The notes beneath the pieces were generated by a model, which was not told the DNA's origin, made no database searches, and saw only the letters and a program-made list of their open reading frames with translations. A DNA stretch of 64,000 nt from assembly GCA_938024995.1 (NCBI GenBank), contig CALJDU010000080.1, forward strand, positions 1-64,000. The letters run 5' to 3'. Below are positions 14,975 to 23,365 of the stretch, one piece after another. The translations under genes and the position numbers were made by a program. This stretch comes from an uncultured bacterium. Lineage in GTDB: Bacteria > Myxococcota_A > Polyangia > Polyangiales > Houyiibacteriaceae. The first letter of the stretch is position 1, and the number at the start of each line of letters is the position of its first letter.

Positions 14975-17779
14975 CTAGCGCCGGCGGCGGCGTCGTCGCC
15001 GCGGGGTGGGACGCGTGTACTCAAGCAGGAACGCGGCGTCGACACGCGGCACCGTGTTGAGCTGACCCGATCCAGATCGGAACTGTTGCTCGCCCGCGAC
15101 CTCGCCGCGAACGCGGACCCAGTCGTTGACCTCATGCTCAGTCGCCGCGGCGTAGGTGATCCACAGCGGGCAGCGTTGACCCTCTGCGCATCCCTCAACG
15201 AGGATCTGCAAGATGCTTCTGCCTTGGTGCACGTCGACATTGTAGACGCGTCCTTTGAACTCGACCTTACGTCCGCGATAGATACTTGGGTTCTGTGCGA
15301 TGCGCGCGTAGGTCAGGTCGTCGACTTCGTACTGCGCGGCGACCTCGGCCAGGTTACGCACTCGGGTGATCTTCAGCGTCATCTGACGTGGAACGCGACC
15401 CTCTTGGCGTACGAGGAGAACGGGCGCGTACTCCTGATGGCTAGGCATTGGGAAGCGATGAAGAAAGCGTCCCTCGTTCAAGGTGATCGCGTTCCCATCG
15501 ATCGTCACCGTCGAGTCTGCGGGGGCGGCGCCCGCGATCTCGATCGAGTCGGCTTCGGTCGTGATCTCCGCGCCGGGTCGATCGAGCTGAAGCGAGGCGA
15601 TCGGGACGCGGATCTCGATGTCACCGGCGGCGGGTGCCTGCCCCTCGCGCGTGACCTCGTAGTGAACCGTGCGCTCGACCGCGGCCGTCGTTCCATCCAG
15701 CTCCACCGGGTACTCATAGGTGCCGTGGCCGTTGCTATCGATCGGCACGAGGGCGCCGTCGAGCGTGATGCGTGAACCCGAGACGACATCGACCACAACG
15801 CGGAGCTTGGGCTCGTCGCCCTCGAGCGCGGAGAGGTCTGGACGAACGCGGTGGAGAAGCTCGATGACGACCGTGGCCTCTTGCGAGGATCCGTTTGGCT
15901 TCACGATCTCGATCGTGAACTCGTTCTCATTGAGGTGAAGCGCGTCCGCGGCGAGCGGGATGTCGACCTGCTTGTCGGCGATCGCGTACTCCGCACCGTT
16001 GAATCGAACCTTGGTTCCGTCGGGAACGTCGATCCCGAGGCGCAGCGTCTCCTGGCTCGTCGTGATGATCTCCGCGGCGATCTCGGGCGCTTGGAGGAAG
16101 TACTTATAAGCCGCGATCAGTCCGGCGATCAGCGCGCCGAGCAGGAGGAGGCCGATGAGCGTCTTGACGAAGCGACCGCCGCCGCTGGGATAGACGACGT
16201 CTTCGTCGCTGTAGGTTGAAGCAGCGGTCGCGGCTTCGGCCGGAGGCGGCGCTTGCCCGAGCATCGTGCGGTTGGTCTTGACCGCCGGCACGCTTCGCTC
16301 CGCTTCGGGAGTCGGCTCGCCTGCGGTTGCGGGGGCGGGCGCGTCGTTGGCAACCGCCGTTGTGATGGCGGCGACCGGGGCCGCCATTCCGAGCATGGTC
16401 GTGTTCGGAACGTTCTTGGCGTCGGCGGCTTCGGCGACGGCTTGCTCCACCGCGCCGACCTGCTCGGAGGCGCTCTCCGCCGCAGCGTCGGCTGCGGTGT
16501 CCGTCGCGCTCCCGGCTGCTTCCGCGACCTCTTGTTTGGCGCGGGCGACGGCCGCTTTGACGTCCGTCGCGGGCATCCCGATCATCGTGTTCGCCACGTC
16601 GGCGGGCTGGGCATCGGTGGGCGCCTCGGTGGTGGGCGCCTCGGTGTTGTCGCTGACGTCGAACGAGCCGGAGGTGGTGTCCGCGACCATCGCGCTGGCG
16701 GCCTCGAATGCGGACGCGTTGGGCTCGTCGTCGCGCACGGTTTCGTCTGCGCCCATGCTCTCGTCAACAATGACGCTCGCCTCGTGGGCTTGCTCTTCGA
16801 CCGAGTCGCCGGCTCGAGCCCCGGCGGCTTGTTGCTCGGCGGCTTGTTGTTCAGCGGCATGTTGCTCGGCATGTTGCTCGGCGGCTTGTTGCTCGGCGGC
16901 TTGTTGCTCGGCGGCTTGTTGTTCGGCGGCTTGTTCAGCGGCGGCCTCGGCCGCAGCCTCCTCCGCGGCCGCTTGCTCCGCGGCCGCTTGCTCCGCTTCC
17001 GCCTGCTCCGCGGCGGCGTCTGCGGCAGCTTTCTCGGCTTCTGCTTTCTCGGCTTCTGCTTTCGCGGCGGCCTGCTCGGCCTTCGCGGCTTCCTCGGCGA
17101 CTGCTTTCTCTGCTGCCGCCTGCTTCGCGGCTGCCTCCTCGGCGGCGCGTTTCGCTTCGGCCAGCTCAGCGGCTGCCTTGTCCGCCGCGGCCTTCGCGTC
17201 GGCCGCTGCTTGGGCGGCATCGGCCTTCGCCTTCGCCGCGCGCGCTTGCGCGACTTCCACAGCGGCCGCGGCTTCTTCGGCCTTCGCGCTCGCGAGAAGG
17301 TCCGCGGCGTTTTGATCCATGATGGTGTCGTCCGCGGAGCTGAACACCGGCGCCTTCGGCAAGCCGCGAATGTCAGAGGCGCGGATCGACGTCGCCGCGC
17401 GGACCGGCTTCACGGCGCTCGGCTGCGCGCCGGTCTTCCTGCGGGCGACCTCGCCCGGGCTGGGAATCGAGATGCGCTTGGGCGCTTGTTCGGCCGGTGC
17501 GTTGACCGCGGGAGTGGGCGTTGGACGGCTCAGCCGATCCGGCTCTTTCGGCAGGTCGTCGGCAGTGGGTGGAGGCGCCGAAGAAAAGGCGCCTCGCGGC
17601 AACATCGGCGCGACCACGATCTTGCCCGCTTCGTCGACGCTGACCGCCGCGATCCCGACCGCGGTCTTGCGAGGACCACGTGCTTTCTTCGCGCCGAGGG
17701 CGAAACCGCAGTGACCGCAAAACTTCGCGGAGGGCAGATGCGGCGTTGCACAACGCGGACAGTTCGATGGCTCGCTCAT
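14975..17779 (-). CDS. Zinc-ribbon, Ala/Glu-rich coiled-coil membrane protein with exported C-terminus
   Basis: The 934-residue protein starts with a CXXC...CXXC zinc ribbon (CPRCATPHLPSAKFCGHCG). After a Pro-rich stretch comes about 170 residues of Ala/Glu/Lys/Gln heptad-like sequence (about 165-335), probably coiled coil, containing 15-bp tandem repeats in the DNA. Another low-complexity part leads to one transmembrane helix near 555-580 (TLIGLLLLGALIAGLIAAY). The exported part has beta-rich repeats (PDGTKVRFNGAEY, SGSRITLDGALV, ADSTVTIDGNAI). It ends in an OB-like module (GRKVEFKGRVYNV, WVRVRGEVAG) plus a poly-Arg tail. ATG 17779 is preferred over 17797 because TACGCT ends 8 bases before it. 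First gene of the kinase operon; no known name. Confidence 0.82.
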   Translation of the reverse strand: MSEPSNCPRCATPHLPSAKFCGHCGFALGAKKARGPRKTAVGIAAVSVDEAGKIVVAPMLPRGAFSSAPPPTADDLPKEPDRLSRPTPTPAVNAPAEQAPKRISIPSPGEVARRKTGAQPSAVKPVRAATSIRASDIRGLPKAPVFSSADDTIMDQNAADLLASAKAEEAAAAVEVAQARAAKAKADAAQAAADAKAAADKAAAELAEAKRAAEEAAAKQAAAEKAVAEEAAKAEQAAAKAEAEKAEAEKAAADAAAEQAEAEQAAAEQAAAEEAAAEAAAEQAAEQQAAEQQAAEQQAAEQHAEQHAAEQQAAEQQAAGARAGDSVEEQAHEASVIVDESMGADETVRDDEPNASAFEAASAMVADTTSGSFDVSDNTEAPTTEAPTDAQPADVANTMIGMPATDVKAAVARAKQEVAEAAGSATDTAADAAAESASEQVGAVEQAVAEAADAKNVPNTTMLGMAAPVAAITTAVANDAPAPATAGEPTPEAERSVPAVKTNRTMLGQAPPPAEAATAASTYSDEDVVYPSGGGRFVKTLIGLLLLGALIAGLIAAYKYFLQAPEIAAEIITTSQETLRLGIDVPDGTKVRFNGAEYAIADKQVDIPLAADALHLNENEFTIEIVKPNGSSQEATVVIELLHRVRPDLSALEGDEPKLRVVVDVVSGSRITLDGALVPIDSNGHGTYEYPVELDGTTAAVERTVHYEVTREGQAPAAGDIEIRVPIASLQLDRPGAEITTEADSIEIAGAAPADSTVTIDGNAITLNEGRFLHRFPMPSHQEYAPVLLVRQEGRVPRQMTLKITRVRNLAEVAAQYEVDDLTYARIAQNPSIYRGRKVEFKGRVYNVDVHQGRSILQILVEGCAEGQRCPLWITYAAATEHEVNDWVRVRGEVAGEQQFRSGSGQLNTVPRVDAAFLLEYTRPTPRRRRRRRR
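16825..16940 (-). repeat. 15-bp tandem repeats coding Ala-Glu-Gln-Gln units
   Basis: About seven imperfect copies of a 15-base unit (GCGGCTTGTTGCTCG on the plus strand) code for A-E-Q-Q-A type pentapeptides in the coiled-coil segment of the membrane protein above. Some copies read CATGTTGCTCG, giving AEQH. Units are multiples of three, so copy-number change would alter length but not frame. Confidence 0.8.
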
Positions 17780-17787
17780 TGGCGCGA

Positions 17788-17793
17788 AGCGTA
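17788..17793 (-). promoter_or_regulatory. Putative leaderless -10 element (TACGCT)
   Basis: On the minus strand TACGCT ends 8 bases before the ATG at 17779. It falls inside the alternative longer reading frame from 17797, which argues for the shorter protein. Confidence 0.4.
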
Positions 17794-17875
17794 CCATTCT
17801 CCGGCGTTTCGACCGTCCGAATTCACCCCGGCTCCGTGGAGGTTACGGCGTGATTTTGCACGACCTAACCCTCAC

Positions 17876-18652
17876 TCATTGAGGCACGCAGTATCGGTTG
17901 ACGCATCGCGCCTCGGGCCTCGGCGGCAAGGCTCCGCGGTTGCACGCCTGGCCAGTGGCGTCCGCGCGGATTCGCCGCTCTGCATCCCGTCGCTGGTGGT
18001 CGTGGACGACGAGCCAGGAGTTGCAGACCCCACGAATCACGACACACTCCGCGGCGCTCTCGCACCCATCGCGGAGCGCCTCATTTCCAAGGGCGAGGCC
18101 CTCACAGGTTCCGCCAGCGCATCGCGGCGCGATCGCGCCCACGCGGGGACCGTCGCACGCCAGCGCAGGGGGAACGCCGAGCGCGGCGATCGCGGAAGCC
18201 GCGAGGGCGGGATTGACGACTTCGATTTGGTCACAGGCCTCCACCACGACGTCGCAGTCGGTGTTGGCTTCGCACGCTCGGAGCGGGGCGCGTGCGCGGC
18301 AGACTCCTTCGACACAAGCCGCAGAGTAGGACTCGTCGAGGTGCGGCGCTGAACAGACCACGCCTCGCGCGTTGGCCCTGCGCGCTGCCGCTTCGCTTTC
18401 GTGGACGGCGACGGCTTCTCCGCAGCCAAGGGATACGACCTCGCACTCGCGATCGGACGAGCACGACGTCGACGCTTCCGTTTCAGCCGGAGCGTCCACG
18501 TCGATCACAATGGTCCGCGCTTCTGGCTCTTCGTCAGAGCCTGTGACCCACGTGCCGGGAGAGTGCGTCAGCGCACCGGACGGTTCCGGTGGAGGCGCGG
18601 TCGGCCCGCAGCTGCTGAGGACCAGGAGGATGAAGAGAGACGCGCGGCGCAC
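17876..18652 (-). CDS. Cys-rich lipoprotein with three internal repeats
   Basis: The 258-residue protein starts with GTG and has a lipobox LVLSSC. After a Pro/Glu-rich spacer come three related units, each opening 'C.S/N/A..(E/D)C(E/D/V)VV' and holding about six Cys: SCSSDRECEVVSLGCG, ACEANTDCDVVVEACD and GCESAAECVVIRGVCN. This pattern indicates disulfide-linked repeats in an envelope protein. The unit is common in Myxococcota lipoproteins but has no assigned function. It lies 17 bases downstream of the yajQ stop on the same strand, so it may share the yajQ transcript, though there is no functional link known. Confidence 0.72.
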   Translation of the reverse strand: MRRASLFILLVLSSCGPTAPPPEPSGALTHSPGTWVTGSDEEPEARTIVIDVDAPAETEASTSCSSDRECEVVSLGCGEAVAVHESEAAARRANARGVVCSAPHLDESYSAACVEGVCRARAPLRACEANTDCDVVVEACDQIEVVNPALAASAIAALGVPPALACDGPRVGAIAPRCAGGTCEGLALGNEALRDGCESAAECVVIRGVCNSWLVVHDHQRRDAERRIRADATGQACNRGALPPRPEARCVNRYCVPQ

Positions 18653-18669
18653 GTTGAGCAGATGCCCGA

Positions 18670-19155
18670 TCAGTCTCGAAAGTTCACGAACGAGAGGGGC
18701 GGGCCGTACTCCCCTTCCTTCAAGAGCGCGATGACCTCTTGAAGAAGGTCGCGCTTCTTTCCGGTCACGCGAACCGTGTCGCCTTGGATGGACGCCTGCA
18801 CCTTGAGCTTGCTGTCCTTGATCGCTTTGACGATGACCTTCGCCTCGTCCTTCTCAATGCCCTCTTTGAGCTTGATCAGCTGACGCCAGTTTTGGCCCCC
18901 CGCGGGTTGCGCCTGCTGTGGGTCGATGGACTTCATGCTCACCTCCCGGCGCGCCATTTTCGTGCGGAGAACGTCGCGGACCGCGGCGAGCCGGGCTTCG
19001 CTGTTCGACTTGAGAACCAGTCCGTCGGCGGTCTTCTCAATGGAGCTCTCGGTCCCCCTGAAGTCGTACCGTTGCTTCAGTTCGCGATTGGCTTGGTTCA
19101 CAGCGTTGTCGACCTCGTGGTGGTCGAGCTTGCAGACGACATCGAACGACGGCAT
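18670..19155 (-). CDS. yajQ: YajQ family nucleotide/cyclic-di-GMP-binding protein
   Basis: The 161-residue protein matches YajQ along its length: MPSFDVVCKLDHHEVDNAV at the start, LKQRYDFRGTES, and the C-terminal KDSKLKVQASIQGDTVRVTGKKRDLL. The family has two ferredoxin-like halves. One homologue in Xanthomonas binds cyclic di-GMP and controls transcription; in E. coli nucleotide and tRNA binding was reported. The ATG at 19155 is preceded by AAAGGAG at a normal distance, which rules out the longer frame up to 19272. This is one of the few genes here with a classical Shine-Dalgarno sequence. Confidence 0.95.
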   Translation of the reverse strand: MPSFDVVCKLDHHEVDNAVNQANRELKQRYDFRGTESSIEKTADGLVLKSNSEARLAAVRDVLRTKMARREVSMKSIDPQQAQPAGGQNWRQLIKLKEGIEKDEAKVIVKAIKDSKLKVQASIQGDTVRVTGKKRDLLQEVIALLKEGEYGPPLSFVNFRD

Positions 19156-19275
19156 GCGGCTCCTTTGGCACATCACGACGACCCGACCTGGATCGTCGCG
19201 GTCGACCTTAGCAGCTGCTCGATCCGGGCGAGCCAAAACGCGACCGGTCACCGCGCGAACCGCTTCGCACAAGCG

Positions 19276-19440
19276 CTACCGCGCGAAGTGGAGCAGGAAG
19301 AGGGCAGCAATCCCAAGCATCAAGAGCGCGTACCGACCATCCACGCGAAGGGGAAATGCACTCGACGTGCCAGGCGTACTTATCGCGGAACCTTCGGGTT
19401 TCTCCCTTCGCGTTGTCTCCCGCTGTGACCGTTTGATCAC
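19276..19440 (-). CDS. Possible small tail-anchored membrane protein (54 aa)
   Basis: In the 374-base gap between yajQ and 19530 the minus strand holds a GTG-started frame of 54 codons. It has a basic N-terminal half (MIKRSQRETTRREK) and one hydrophobic C-terminal segment (YALLMLGIAALFLLHFAR) running to the stop. This shape fits a small tail-anchored protein. There is no Shine-Dalgarno or TANNNT box at the GTG and codon bias is weak, so it could be chance. Apart from this and the yajQ ribosome site I see only a TGTGTC/GACACA inverted pair (about 19445-19464) in the gap. Confidence 0.3.
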   Translation of the reverse strand: MIKRSQRETTRREKPEGSAISTPGTSSAFPLRVDGRYALLMLGIAALFLLHFAR

Positions 19441-19529
19441 GATCTGTGTCCACGCCGCGACACAAAAGTCAGGGAATCCCTCATCTCGTAGTCACAGGGT
19501 CGTCACATCTCGCGGTCAGGTTGGTCTGC

Positions 19530-20732
19530 ATGACGAAACGCTCCTCGCTCTCCCGCACCGTCCGCGCGCTGCTCGCGGTCTTCCTCGCTGTCGCGGTGTG
19601 GGTTCCCGCCCTCGGCGCGATGTTTGGGGCCGGCGCCACCGAGGACGAAAAGTCGCGACGCGCAGAGCTCTTGCTCACCGAGCAGCTCGACCCGTGGAAG
19701 GGCGGCGACAGCGAGACCGTCGACCGCATGCGGGTGGCGAATCCGGAGTGGGACTTCATGGGCCGAACGTTCTTGGTGCTCGCGTTGGCGAACCGCGCGC
19801 TGTCGTTCCCGGACGAGCGGGCGCGCAACCTCTCGGTGATGGATGACGTCATTAACGCGACGATGCGCGCGGATCGCCGCTTCGGGATGCACTATTTCCT
19901 GCTGCCGTACTCTCGACGAGCGCCTTTCGTTCGTGAGCCCGAGGCCAGCATGTTCGTCGATGGAGAGCTCGCCCTCATGATCGCGGCGCGCCAGGCGGTC
20001 GAGCCCCGCCGGGACCTTCACGGCGAGCTCCGCGAGCGTATTCAAGCTCTGGTCGAGGTGTTTGAGAGCGCCCCCATGATGTCGGGAGAGAGCTATCCCG
20101 ATGAGTGCTGGACCTTTTGCAACACAACCGCGCTCGCGGCGATTCGCCTCAGCGATCTTTCGCTCGGGACCGACCACAGCGCGCTGATGACGCGCTGGGT
20201 GGCGCACGCTAGGGCCAACCTGCTCGACGAGGAAACGCGGATGTTGATCTCGAGCTACACCTACGAAGGCGAACACCTCGACGGCCCGGAGGGCTCGAGC
20301 ATCTTCATGTCCGCGACGAACCTGCTCTTGGTCGACCCCGAGTTCGCGCGCGAGCAGTACGACTTGGCCCGCGAGCACCTCGCGAAGAACACGTTCGGCT
20401 TTGGCTACGCGCGGGAATGGTCCGCGGCGTTCGCGGGACCGGTCGACATCGACTCAGGGCCCATCGTCCCGATCGTGGAGGCCAGCCCCGGTGCGAGCGG
20501 TATGGCGATCTTAGGCGCGAGCGCGTTCTCGGACGACGAATGGCTGCGCGCGCTGATGACCTCGCTCGACTTCGCGGCGTTCCCGATCGAGGACGGGACA
20601 TCGCTGCGGTACGCGGCGAGCAATCAAGTCGGAGACGCGGTCGCGCTCTACGCCTTCAGCTTTGGACCGCTCTTCGCGCTCGCGAGCGAACCCACCCATG
20701 AGGTCATCGCCTGGAACGGAGCGGCCCAATGA
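19530..20732 (+). CDS. Membrane-anchored alpha-helical protein of unknown function
   Basis: From ATG 19530 the protein has 400 residues, with a signal-anchor at about 12-34 (VRALLAVFLAVAVWVPALG). The rest is mainly helical with acidic/aromatic patches: YPDECWTFCNTTALAAIRL, SYTYEGEHLDGPEGSSIF, FGYAREW and GTSLRYAASNQVGDAVALYAF. Periodic helix pairs with conserved-looking Trp/Asp/Glu suggest an alpha/alpha-toroid, possibly like linalool dehydratase-type proteins, but this is a guess. Its stop overlaps the start of a small membrane protein (ATGA), so the two are made together. The frame extends upstream to 19446, but the signal-anchor favours 19530. Confidence 0.6.
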   Translation: MTKRSSLSRTVRALLAVFLAVAVWVPALGAMFGAGATEDEKSRRAELLLTEQLDPWKGGDSETVDRMRVANPEWDFMGRTFLVLALANRALSFPDERARNLSVMDDVINATMRADRRFGMHYFLLPYSRRAPFVREPEASMFVDGELALMIAARQAVEPRRDLHGELRERIQALVEVFESAPMMSGESYPDECWTFCNTTALAAIRLSDLSLGTDHSALMTRWVAHARANLLDEETRMLISSYTYEGEHLDGPEGSSIFMSATNLLLVDPEFAREQYDLAREHLAKNTFGFGYAREWSAAFAGPVDIDSGPIVPIVEASPGASGMAILGASAFSDDEWLRALMTSLDFAAFPIEDGTSLRYAASNQVGDAVALYAFSFGPLFALASEPTHEVIAWNGAAQ

Positions 20733-21016
20733 AGCGCACCCTCATCGTCTTTGGAGCGACCTGCGTCGTCGCGTTCCTGGTGCTCCATGTGCTCGGCTTT
20801 CGCGACTACGTGAGCATCTTGTCGGGAACGCCCGGACCCGGCGGGGAGTCGGGGGTGTTCGCGGCGGCGACAGGTTTGCTCTACGCGATCGCGTGGTTCT
20901 CGGCCGTCCTGGTCGCCCCCATCGTGTTTTTGAGCGTCGCGATCCACTCGGGGCTCGAGCGCGTCCCCGATCGCTCGTTTGGACGGAAGTCTCGCGCTGA
21001 GCAAGCGACTGGGTAA
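20729..21016 (+). CDS. Small two-helix membrane protein
   Basis: The 95-residue protein has two hydrophobic segments, at about 4-24 (LIVFGATCVVAFLVLHVLGF) and 46-73 (GLLYAIAWFSAVLVAPIVFLSVAI). A Gly/Pro-rich loop lies between them and a short basic tail follows. No family is recognised. The ATGA overlap with the preceding anchored protein is strong evidence that it is a real gene and a partner of it. Confidence 0.65.
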   Translation: MKRTLIVFGATCVVAFLVLHVLGFRDYVSILSGTPGPGGESGVFAAATGLLYAIAWFSAVLVAPIVFLSVAIHSGLERVPDRSFGRKSRAEQATG

Positions 21017-21058
21017 GGCGACCGTGAGCGACGGGCTTGCTTGATTGCGCGATAACAC

Positions 21059-21064
21059 TATCAT
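21059..21064 (+). promoter_or_regulatory. Putative leaderless -10 element (TATCAT)
   Basis: TATCAT ends 5 bases before the ATG at 21070. A weak TTGCTT lies 16 bases upstream of it. The site supports ATG 21070 over the in-frame start at 21037. Confidence 0.45.
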
Positions 21065-21069
21065 CGAGT

Positions 21070-22113
21070 ATGCGTTTCGTACTCTCTCTAGGGTTCCTCC
21101 TGCTCTGCTCTGGCTGCATCGACGATGGTGTCGGGAGCGCGCCGGACACCACCCCGCCGACGACGGACGCCGGCGGTTCCGACACATCGAGCGGGATGGA
21201 CACGAGCGTCGCGGACACCAACGCGCCACGTGACACCAACGCGCCTGGGCGAGACACCAGCTCGCCCGACACGAGCGGCCCGGACACCAGTGTGGCGCCC
21301 GACACGAGCGCCCGTCCGGACACGACGCCGCCGCCGGACACCAGCGCCCCGCCGAGCGGCTTGGAGTCGATGGTCCGCTTCGAGACGCTGACCGCGAGCC
21401 ACGGTGCGACCGATCCGCGATGGGGCGCAGAGCTCACCGACATCATCCAGCACCTCCCGCGCTCCTTCGGTGACACGTACTACGACGCGGACTTCATCAC
21501 ATACGGGCACGAGACGACGCACGGCATCAACTCGCACATCCGCAACACCATCGGGTTGGGCGGTCCCCGCAAGAACGGCTTCTACGTGTTGAACGACCGA
21601 GCGGCGTTGGTCCGCGAGCCCAACATTCGTAAGTCTGCCGTCGCTGCGTACGTCCCCGCGAGCCTCCGCGGTTCACGCTTCAGCCTCTACGTCACCGGCT
21701 CTCCGGATTGGGACGACACCCCGCTCTACATCTACGACGAGTGGGTCGCGTACGTGAACGGCGGCGAGGTCGGGGTCGGGCGACACGGCGCTGGGTTGTG
21801 GCGCGAAGGGTGGCGGGACGCGGTCGCGGGGCAGCTGGAGTTCACCGCGTACGCGATCGCGGTCTGTATGGCCGTGGAAGCGGGCGACCCAGCGTACTTC
21901 CGCGACGAGGTGCAGTTCTTGGCGTTCACCGCGTGGCTGATGCGTCGCTCCATGGAGCGCTTCCACGAGGGCGCCGTGATCACGGACTTCGCGTGGGACG
22001 AGCAAGACCGCTTCCTGCGAGACTTCCGCGAGAACCCGGATGGCGAGGCGATGCGCGCCTTTGCGCGACGTGTCTTCGGCGCCGCGTGGACGAGCGAAGT
22101 CCTGGGATTCTGA
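21070..22113 (+). CDS. Lipoprotein with Asp/Thr/Ser-rich tether and HEXXH zinc-protease-like domain
   Basis: The 347-residue protein has a lipobox LCSGC and an extreme low-complexity spacer (about 20-97) built from Asp-Thr-Ser/Asn/Ala-Pro units. The domain that follows contains YGHETTHGINSH: His147, Glu148 and His151 make an HEXXH site. YIYDEWVAYVNGGE about 75 residues later offers a Glu (near 224) as third ligand. It is distinct in sequence from the protease-like lipoprotein at 5521. Presumably it is a surface-tethered peptidase or peptidoglycan-modifying enzyme; the substrate is unknown. Confidence 0.72.
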   Translation: MRFVLSLGFLLLCSGCIDDGVGSAPDTTPPTTDAGGSDTSSGMDTSVADTNAPRDTNAPGRDTSSPDTSGPDTSVAPDTSARPDTTPPPDTSAPPSGLESMVRFETLTASHGATDPRWGAELTDIIQHLPRSFGDTYYDADFITYGHETTHGINSHIRNTIGLGGPRKNGFYVLNDRAALVREPNIRKSAVAAYVPASLRGSRFSLYVTGSPDWDDTPLYIYDEWVAYVNGGEVGVGRHGAGLWREGWRDAVAGQLEFTAYAIAVCMAVEAGDPAYFRDEVQFLAFTAWLMRRSMERFHEGAVITDFAWDEQDRFLRDFRENPDGEAMRAFARRVFGAAWTSEVLGF

Positions 22114-22234
22114 AGGGAGCGCCCCTGAGTGGTGATGCGCGGAGCGATGATCCGCGAAGCCGCGCTGAGCAGACGTTCTCGGGGAATTGCGCAACGTTCA
22201 GCTCTTCGAAGAAAGACGCTCAAAAGGGGGTACA

Positions 22235-23272
22235 GTGTGGCCCTTGCCGGACACGAATTCCGAATTTCAAATCGGTCACCGCATCGATCGAGGGCAGTTC
22301 GAGATCATCGGACGGCTCGGCGAAGGGGCGATGGGCGCCGTGTTCCTGGTGCGTCACGTGAACACGGGCACCGAGTACGCGCTCAAGGTTCTCAAGAACG
22401 AGAAGGACCCCGAGACGCTTGAACGGTTCCGACGCGAGGCCGACACCGCGGGCCGCATCGCGAGTCATCACGTCGTCACGATCCACGGGATCTACGAGTG
22501 TCCCGAAGAGCACGTTCACTACATCGTGATGGAGCGACTCCGCGGGGAGAACCTCGAGCAGATCCTCAAGCGCGGTCCGCTCTCCCACGAGGTCGCGCTG
22601 CGCTACGCCCACGAGATGGCGACCGCGCTTGAGGCGGCCCACGCGGTCGGGGTCGTTCACCGTGATCTCAAGCCGGCCAACATCATGTTCGCCGACAACG
22701 GCATGCTCAAGATCTTGGACTTTGGGATCGCCAAGCTCAACGAAGAGGGCGCGGACGACAACTCGAAGACCATCGCGAAGCTGACGCGACGCGGGCTCAT
22801 TCTCGGGACGCCGCGCTACCTCTCTCCCGAGGCCACAACGACGGGGAAGGTCGCCGCGCCGGCCGATGTCTACGCGCTCGGGACCATCCTCTTTGAGATG
22901 ATCGCGGGGGCGCCGCCGTTCGACGGGAACATGATGCAGATCCTTCAGGCGCGGATGTCGCAGCCGCCGCCCAGTATTCGCGCGCGCGTTCCGGATGTGC
23001 CTCCCGCCCTTGATGCCTTGATCACCTCGCTCTTAAACAAGGACCCCGCGGCGCGCCCGACCGCGCGCCAGACGCGCGAGCAAATCGAAGCGTACGCCTC
23101 CGCGCCGCAGACGCTCCCGCTGGGTCTCGGGGCGCTGAGAGACGCGAACCCGACCTATGTTGCGCTCGGCGCCGCGGCCATCCTCTTCGTGTTGATCTCG
23201 ATGTGCGCGATCGGCTCTTCGCTGATCAGCACGCAGAACGACACGCCGATCATCACGCCGCTGTCGCACTAG
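22235..23272 (+). CDS. Ser/Thr protein kinase with C-terminal transmembrane anchor
   Basis: From GTG 22235, which is preceded by AAGGGGG, the protein has 345 residues. A TTG at 22187 or a TTG at 22244 are other possible starts. Nearly all of it is a Hanks-type kinase domain: IGRLGEGAMGAVF glycine loop, ALKVLKNEK with the ATP-binding Lys, VVHRDLKPANIMF catalytic loop, LKILDFGIAKL and GTPRYLSPEA. A single hydrophobic helix close to the C-terminus (YVALGAAAILFVLISMCAIG) is followed by about 20 residues outside. Unlike the kinase at 12897 it has no zinc ribbon and no sensor domain, so it must be regulated by partners. Confidence 0.9.
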   Translation: MWPLPDTNSEFQIGHRIDRGQFEIIGRLGEGAMGAVFLVRHVNTGTEYALKVLKNEKDPETLERFRREADTAGRIASHHVVTIHGIYECPEEHVHYIVMERLRGENLEQILKRGPLSHEVALRYAHEMATALEAAHAVGVVHRDLKPANIMFADNGMLKILDFGIAKLNEEGADDNSKTIAKLTRRGLILGTPRYLSPEATTTGKVAAPADVYALGTILFEMIAGAPPFDGNMMQILQARMSQPPPSIRARVPDVPPALDALITSLLNKDPAARPTARQTREQIEAYASAPQTLPLGLGALRDANPTYVALGAAAILFVLISMCAIGSSLISTQNDTPIITPLSH

Positions 23273-23316
23273 CAGGCTGCGAGAGCGCATCGCTGGCCGA
23301 CTCGGTTCGAAGCGAA

Positions 23317-23349
23317 AAACGCGAGCGACCCGAAGGCGCGCTCGCGTTT
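23317..23349. terminator. Bidirectional terminator hairpin between convergent genes
   Basis: Perfect 11-bp arms 23317-23327 and 23339-23349 (AAACGCGAGCG / CGCTCGCGTTT) surround an 11-base loop. The arms begin with A and end with T on both strands, so each direction reads a hairpin followed by TTT. It lies between the kinase stop at 23272 and the stop of the minus-strand lipoprotein at 23366. Confidence 0.75.
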
Positions 23350-23365
23350 CACGGTTGCTTTGGCC

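Noticed and set aside
16825..16940. Possible CRISPR-like regular repeat
   Set aside because: The 15-bp units are contiguous without spacers and lie in frame within a coiled-coil gene.
16253..18352. Open frame of 699 codons on the plus strand
   Set aside because: It runs antisense to the Ala/Glu coiled-coil gene and yields Gly/Leu/Arg low-complexity sequence.
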